DNA of 64,000 nt from JAEUOS01 sp964470865 (lineage in GTDB: Bacteria; Pseudomonadota; Gammaproteobacteria; Burkholderiales; JAEUOS01), in assembly GCA_964470865.1 (NCBI GenBank), contig CAYYFR010000006.1, positions 1 through 64,000 on the forward strand, given 5' to 3'. Of this stretch, positions 60,209-64,000 are shown piece by piece. The position numbers and the translations under genes are program-made. Every line of letters starts with the position of its first letter. Positions within the stretch are counted from its first letter, which is position 1. Under the pieces are notes generated by a model. The model saw only the letters and a list, made by a program, of their open reading frames with translations, was not told where the DNA came from and made no database searches.

Positions 60209-60221
60209 TGCTACGTGCGGT

Positions 60222-60383
60222 TTACTTCTTGCCCGCCTTGCTCTTGCCCTTCTTGCCTTTGGCCTCAAACTTGATGTGGCCGACAGCATTCATTTCGGCC
60301 AGTGCGGTCGGCACCTGAGCCGCGCTCGGGCCAGCACCAACGACAAAGGCTGCAACGATAATTGCAATCAAAAGCTTTTGCAT
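60222..60383 (-). CDS. Small exported Lys-rich protein (53 residues)
   Basis: A signal peptide (MQKLLIAIIVAAFVVGAGPSAA) is followed by QVPTALAEMNAVGHIKFEAKGKKGKSKAGKK. The ATG at 60383 follows GGGAGGG at a good distance, and a terminator follows, so it is very likely a real transcription unit. It shares the signal-peptide/Lys-tail design of the 66-residue gene next to it but has little other similarity. Unknown function. Confidence 0.7.
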   Translation of the reverse strand: MQKLLIAIIVAAFVVGAGPSAAQVPTALAEMNAVGHIKFEAKGKKGKSKAGKK

Positions 60384-60420
60384 GAGTTACTCCCTCCCGG
60401 AATTGTGTGGCGATTACTGA

Positions 60421-61041
60421 CTACTCTTGCCTGGCGGCAAACCTTGAACGCAGCGACTGGTTCATGAGTTGACGCGAGTCACGGCGAAGTACAGCCGCGT
60501 CGAACTCACAGGATTGTCCCGGCACCAAAACTCCGAGCTGGAATGGCCCGATCGAATGACGGATCAGGCGCAGTGTCGGCCATCCGCATTTGGCCGTCAT
60601 GCGCCTTATTTGCCGATTCTTGCCCTCGGTAATGCGTATATCGAGCCAAGTCGTGGGAATCGCCTTGCGCATGCGGATTGGTGGGCAGCGCGGCCAAAGC
60701 CCGGCCGGCTCGTCAATCACGCAGGCCTTGCAGGCTCGGGTGACAAAATCGCCCAAGTCAACCCCTACAATCAAGCGCCGTAGCGCCGCCGCGTCGGGCG
60801 TACCTTCGACTTGCGCCCAATAGCCTTTCTCCAGCTCGCGACGCGGATCGGTAATACTGTGTTGCAGCGCGCCATCCGCAGTCAGGAGCAGCAGGCCTTC
60901 GCTGTCGGTGTCGAGCCGCCCGGCTGCATACACATGGGGAACCCTGATGCAGTCGGCCAGCGTCGGGTGGTCCCGGTGAGGCGAGAACTGGCAGACCACG
61001 CCAAACGGTTTGTTGAGCCCGATCAGGCGGGGGTTCATCAA
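60421..61041 (-). CDS. rluE: Pseudouridine synthase, RsuA/RluE type
   Basis: A 206-residue enzyme. GRLDTDSEGLLLLTADG carries the catalytic Asp (about residue 44), and GKNRQIRRMTAKCGWPTLRL is the second family motif. It lacks the N-terminal S4 domain, as in RluE (23S rRNA U2457). RluB/F and RsuA carry an S4 domain, so RluE is the best call. Two ATGs (MMNPR) compete as start. Confidence 0.87.
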   Translation of the reverse strand: MMNPRLIGLNKPFGVVCQFSPHRDHPTLADCIRVPHVYAAGRLDTDSEGLLLLTADGALQHSITDPRRELEKGYWAQVEGTPDAAALRRLIVGVDLGDFVTRACKACVIDEPAGLWPRCPPIRMRKAIPTTWLDIRITEGKNRQIRRMTAKCGWPTLRLIRHSIGPFQLGVLVPGQSCEFDAAVLRRDSRQLMNQSLRSRFAARQE

Positions 61042-61138
61042 TGCATCTGCTCCACCGGGTTTCGGGCCAGGCTTTGCCCGCCCGTCTGACGCGCGCGAAG
61101 CCCCCGCATTGTCGCGGCTGAGGGCAGCCGTGCGCCGC

Positions 61139-61345
61139 TCAACTGGCCTGAATATTCGATGCCTGCTTGCCCTTTTGGCACTGGTTCACCTCGCACTGCA
61201 GCTTCTATCCCTCTTTGAGCGACTTGAATCCCGGCATATCGATTGTCGAAAAATGTGCCAACAGGTCTTTGCCACCCCCATCCGCGGTAATGAAGCCGTG
61301 GCCTTGCGCGTCGTTAAACCATTTCACGGTCGCAGTAGTAGCCAT
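61139..61345 (-). pseudogene. Cold-shock protein gene interrupted by an amber codon
   Basis: The frame begins MATTATVKWFNDAQGHGFIT and runs to KSLKEG, where TAG at 61205-61207 (codon 47) stops it. Continuing in frame gives KLQCEVNQCQKGKQASNIQ and the true end at 61139, matching the missing C-terminal third of CspA proteins, where Gln (CAG) normally stands at the stop. RNP1 is also altered (QGHGFIT instead of KGFGFI). The 46-residue product would lack two beta-strands. The position divergent from clpS–clpA is conserved for csp genes. It is a decaying gene, unless the amber codon is suppressed or is a sequencing error. Confidence 0.82.
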
Positions 61346-61683
61346 GCGAGCACTTCATGAAATCGCGCCCAATTGCGCTTAGGATTGATCGGAATCCCGG
61401 GATGACCGTCAGCAAGCGTAAGCCAAATACGCACTGCTTGCCGATTCTGGGACAATTCCGCAGGCCTGCCGCAGCATTTCCGGCGTGCCGCGGCAGTCAA
61501 CAAACCAAACGTTTTGCGTTCTACGGCGTCCAATGACGCAAGTCAAGCACCTTCCGGGGCCTGGCTGCCGTGGCCGCCTGCTGTTGTATTTTTCACCACA
61601 AGGCCATTTGAAATCCCGGGGTGGCGCCCCATTTACCCCGATATCGCGGTTGCGGAACAGATGCGGATGGATACAATTTCGAC
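61346..61683 (+). promoter_or_regulatory. Intergenic region with a candidate clpS promoter
   Basis: No gene is supported in this 338-bp divergent gap. Near its right end TTGCGG (61650-61655), a 16-base spacer and TACAAT (61672-61677) form a candidate promoter. The -10 ends only six bases before the clpS ATG and no ribosome-binding site is visible, so the transcript may be leaderless. Confidence 0.4.
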
Positions 61684-62001
61684 ATGGCAAACAAGTTCGA
61701 TTCGGACGGCGGTACGGTCCTTGAGCAACAGAAGCAGCAGGTCAAGCCGCCGTCGATGTACAAGGTGCTCCTGCTCAATGACGACTACACGCCGATGGAG
61801 TTCGTAGTCGGCACGATCCAGCAGTTTTTCAACAAGAGCCGCGAACAGGCGACCCAGATCATGCTCAAGGTTCACCGGGAGGGCATGGCAGTATGCGGAA
61901 TCTATCCCAAGGACATGGCCGGCACCAAGGTCGATCTGGTGACTCAGCATGCGCGTGCGCATCAACACCCGCTTCAGTGCACAATGGAAGAAACGGACTG
62001 A
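61684..62001 (+). CDS. clpS: ATP-dependent Clp protease adaptor ClpS
   Basis: A 105-residue protein. Its core is YKVLLLNDDYTPMEFVVGTIQQFFNKS, followed by VHREGMAVCGIYPKDMAGTKVDLV. These form the N-degron pocket and the ClpA-binding face. It delivers N-end-rule substrates to ClpAP. It precedes clpA by 96 bp in the standard order. Confidence 0.96.
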   Translation: MANKFDSDGGTVLEQQKQQVKPPSMYKVLLLNDDYTPMEFVVGTIQQFFNKSREQATQIMLKVHREGMAVCGIYPKDMAGTKVDLVTQHARAHQHPLQCTMEETD

Positions 62002-62097
62002 CCTTCTGACAAAGCGCCACAGATTTTTGGGTGCCTCGAAAAGGTTTTGGTGTAGAGTTGGTTTGCATGCCGGATGCTCCGGCGATTAAGGCGAAAA

Positions 62098-64000
62098 ATG
62101 ATTGCGCAAGAGTTGGAAGTCAGCCTGCACATGGCGTTTGTCGAAGCGCGGCAAAAACGGCACGAGTTCATCACTGTCGAACATCTGCTTCTGGCTCTGC
62201 TGGATAACCCGACCGCCGCCGAAGTGATGCGTGCGGTGGGTGCCAATATCGATGACCTGCGCAAGAATCTCGGCCAGTTCATCGCAGAGCACACGCCCAC
62301 CGTGGCCGGTACCGACGACGTCGATACCCAGCCCACCCTGGGTTTCCAGCGCGTGATCCAGCGTGCCATCATGCACGTGCAGTCATCGTCGAATGGCAAG
62401 AAGGAAGTCACCGGGGCCAACGTGCTGGTGGCGATCTTCGGTGAGAAGGATTCGCACGCTGTGTATTACCTGCATCAGCAGGGAATCACCAGGCTGGACG
62501 TCGTCAATTACATTTCCCACGGCATCACCAAGCAGCCGCCGGAAAAGGAAAAAGCCGGTGCCGACAAGGCCGAGAACCAGGAAGCCGAACAGGAAAGCGA
62601 TGGCAAGCAAAGCCCGCTTGAGCAGTACACGCAAAACCTCAACAAGTCGGCAGCCGAGGGCAAGATCGACCCGTTGATCGGGCGCGAACTTGAACTTGAG
62701 CGGGTGATTCAGACACTGTGCCGGCGCCGCAAGAACAACCCCCTGCTGGTGGGCGAGGCCGGTGTGGGCAAGACCGCGATTGCCGAGGGGTTAGCCAAGC
62801 GCATCGTTGAAGGCGAAGTGCCGGAAATCCTCAAGGACTCGGTGGTCTATTCGCTTGACATGGGTTCATTGCTGGCCGGCACCAAGTACCGCGGTGACTT
62901 CGAGCAACGCCTGAAGGGCGTGTTAAAGAAGTTGACCAACAACCCGAAGGCAATACTGTTCATCGACGAGATCCACACCCTGATCGGTGCCGGTGCGGCT
63001 TCCGGGGGCACGCTCGATGCGTCCAACTTGCTCAAGCCGGCACTTTCGAGCGGGCAACTCAAATGCATAGGCGCTACCACCTATATCGAATACCGCGGGG
63101 TGTTCGAGAAGGATCATGCGCTGGCCCGGCGTTTCCAGAAGATCGACGTCAATGAGCCGTCGGTGGACGAAACCGTGCAGATTCTGCGCGGCCTGAAATC
63201 ACGCTTCGAAGAGCATCACGGCATCAAGTACTCGGCTTCGGCGATTACCACCGCCGCCGAGTTGTCGGCACGCTACATCAACGATCGCCAGTTGCCCGAC
63301 AAGGCCATCGACGTGATCGACGAGGCCGGCGCGGCGCAGCGCATTCTGCCCAAATCCAAGCAAAAAAAGGTGATCGGCAAGACCGACATCGAGGAAATCA
63401 TCGCCAAGATCGCGCGCATTCCGCCGCACAACGTCTCGTCGGACGATCGCAGCAAGCTGGCCAATCTTGATCGGGACATGAAGAACGTGGTGTTCGGCCA
63501 GGATCCGGCCATCGAAGCGCTTGCCAGCGCCATCAAGATGGCGCGTTCCGGCTTGGGCAATCCGCAAAAGCCGATCGGCAACTTCCTGTTTTCCGGACCA
63601 ACCGGGGTCGGCAAGACCGAAGCCGCGCGGCAACTGGCCTACACCATGGGCATCGAGTTGATTCGCTTCGACATGTCCGAATACATGGAGCGCCACGCTG
63701 TCAGCCGCCTGATCGGCGCACCGCCCGGCTATGTCGGCTTCGATCAGGGCGGTCTGTTGACCGAAGCGATCACCAAGAAACCGCATGCGGTCCTGTTGCT
63801 CGACGAAATCGAAAAGGCCCATCCGGACATTTTCAATATTCTGCTGCAGGTCATGGACCACGGTACGCTGACCGACAACAACGGGCGCAAGGCGGATTTC
63901 CGCAATGTGATCATCATCATGACCACCAATGCCGGCGCCGAATCGCTGCAAAAGTCGTCGATGGGCTTCACCAACGCCAAGCAGGCTGGCGACGAGATGG
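62098..64000 (+). CDS. clpA: ATP-dependent Clp protease ATPase subunit ClpA (3' end outside the window)
   Basis: The first 634 codons are present; a full ClpA has about 750-760. The N-terminal ClpS-binding domain (MIAQELEVSLHMAFVEARQKRHEFI) is followed by AAA module 1 with Walker A GEAGVGKT and Walker B AILFIDEIH, and module 2 with GPTGVGKTEAARQL and AVLLLDEIEKAHPD. The middle linker lacks the coiled coil of ClpB, confirming ClpA. It unfolds substrates for ClpP. A small GC hairpin (GCCGG-ATGCT-CCGGC at about 62069-62083) precedes the ATG. Confidence 0.96.
   Translation, partial: MIAQELEVSLHMAFVEARQKRHEFITVEHLLLALLDNPTAAEVMRAVGANIDDLRKNLGQFIAEHTPTVAGTDDVDTQPTLGFQRVIQRAIMHVQSSSNGKKEVTGANVLVAIFGEKDSHAVYYLHQQGITRLDVVNYISHGITKQPPEKEKAGADKAENQEAEQESDGKQSPLEQYTQNLNKSAAEGKIDPLIGRELELERVIQTLCRRRKNNPLLVGEAGVGKTAIAEGLAKRIVEGEVPEILKDSVVYSLDMGSLLAGTKYRGDFEQRLKGVLKKLTNNPKAILFIDEIHTLIGAGAASGGTLDASNLLKPALSSGQLKCIGATTYIEYRGVFEKDHALARRFQKIDVNEPSVDETVQILRGLKSRFEEHHGIKYSASAITTAAELSARYINDRQLPDKAIDVIDEAGAAQRILPKSKQKKVIGKTDIEEIIAKIARIPPHNVSSDDRSKLANLDRDMKNVVFGQDPAIEALASAIKMARSGLGNPQKPIGNFLFSGPTGVGKTEAARQLAYTMGIELIRFDMSEYMERHAVSRLIGAPPGYVGFDQGGLLTEAITKKPHAVLLLDEIEKAHPDIFNILLQVMDHGTLTDNNGRKADFRNVIIIMTTNAGAESLQKSSMGFTNAKQAGDEM

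Noticed and set aside
61409..61690. 93-residue minus-strand frame between csp and clpS
   Set aside because: Cys/Arg/Pro-rich with no motif or ribosome-binding site, and it overlaps the clpS start region.

Overview
The window reads as a piece of a betaproteobacterial chromosome. The evidence is high GC, the order yicC–gmk–rpoZ–spoT, an imuA–imuB–dnaE2 mutagenesis cassette, a sigma-32 promoter before htpG, divergent csp/clpS-clpA, and an exosortase-associated TPR lipoprotein (PrsT type). A member of Rhodocyclales or Nitrosomonadales would fit, but I cannot fix the genus. I see no rRNA, tRNA, CRISPR array, insertion sequence or prophage; most of the window is core chromosome with short accessory insertions.

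Layout. 0-1.1 kb: end of a HigB-like toxin with HigA, then a frameshifted secreted protein gene. 1.3-7.9 kb: two large signalling proteins, a receiver–nucleotide cyclase–Ser/Thr kinase fusion and a CHASE/PAS hybrid histidine kinase. 8-16.4 kb: M16 protease, GreB, a sugar-acid dehydratase with an HpaI-type aldolase, and HtpG behind a heat-shock promoter. 16.5-20 kb: amidase, a DUF2277 remnant, a hemerythrin-like protein and aspartate dehydrogenase.

20-26.7 kb is the most interesting stretch. It is an SOS mutasome cassette on the minus strand, headed by a LexA box and an undescribed 59-residue C-terminally anchored membrane protein, followed by imuA and imuB. It is then interrupted by a hicA-hicB toxin-antitoxin pair and an orphan MazE-like gene before dnaE2. 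26.8-36.9 kb: PrsT, an alpha/beta hydrolase, a GST, a MoxR–GNAT–VWA operon, two small cytochromes c, and a PP2C phosphatase with its Ser/Thr kinase. 37-44.9 kb: yicC, gmk, rpoZ, spoT, a quinone oxidoreductase, a chalcone-isomerase-like protein, ogt, xerD and ybaK. 44.9-49.7 kb: the stress operon prkA–yeaH–spoVR.

50-59 kb: folB, plsY, tsaD, rpsU and yqeY, with a three-gene heavy-metal RND efflux operon inserted between tsaD and rpsU. 59-64 kb: a 13-bp tandem repeat array, a DUF192 protein, two tiny Lys-rich exported proteins, an RluE-like pseudouridine synthase, a cold-shock gene interrupted by an amber codon, clpS, and the first two thirds of clpA running off the end.

Gene starts were adjusted by hand where family N-termini, ribosome-binding sites or start-stop overlaps supported it. 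Functions rest on motifs read by eye; no database search was run.
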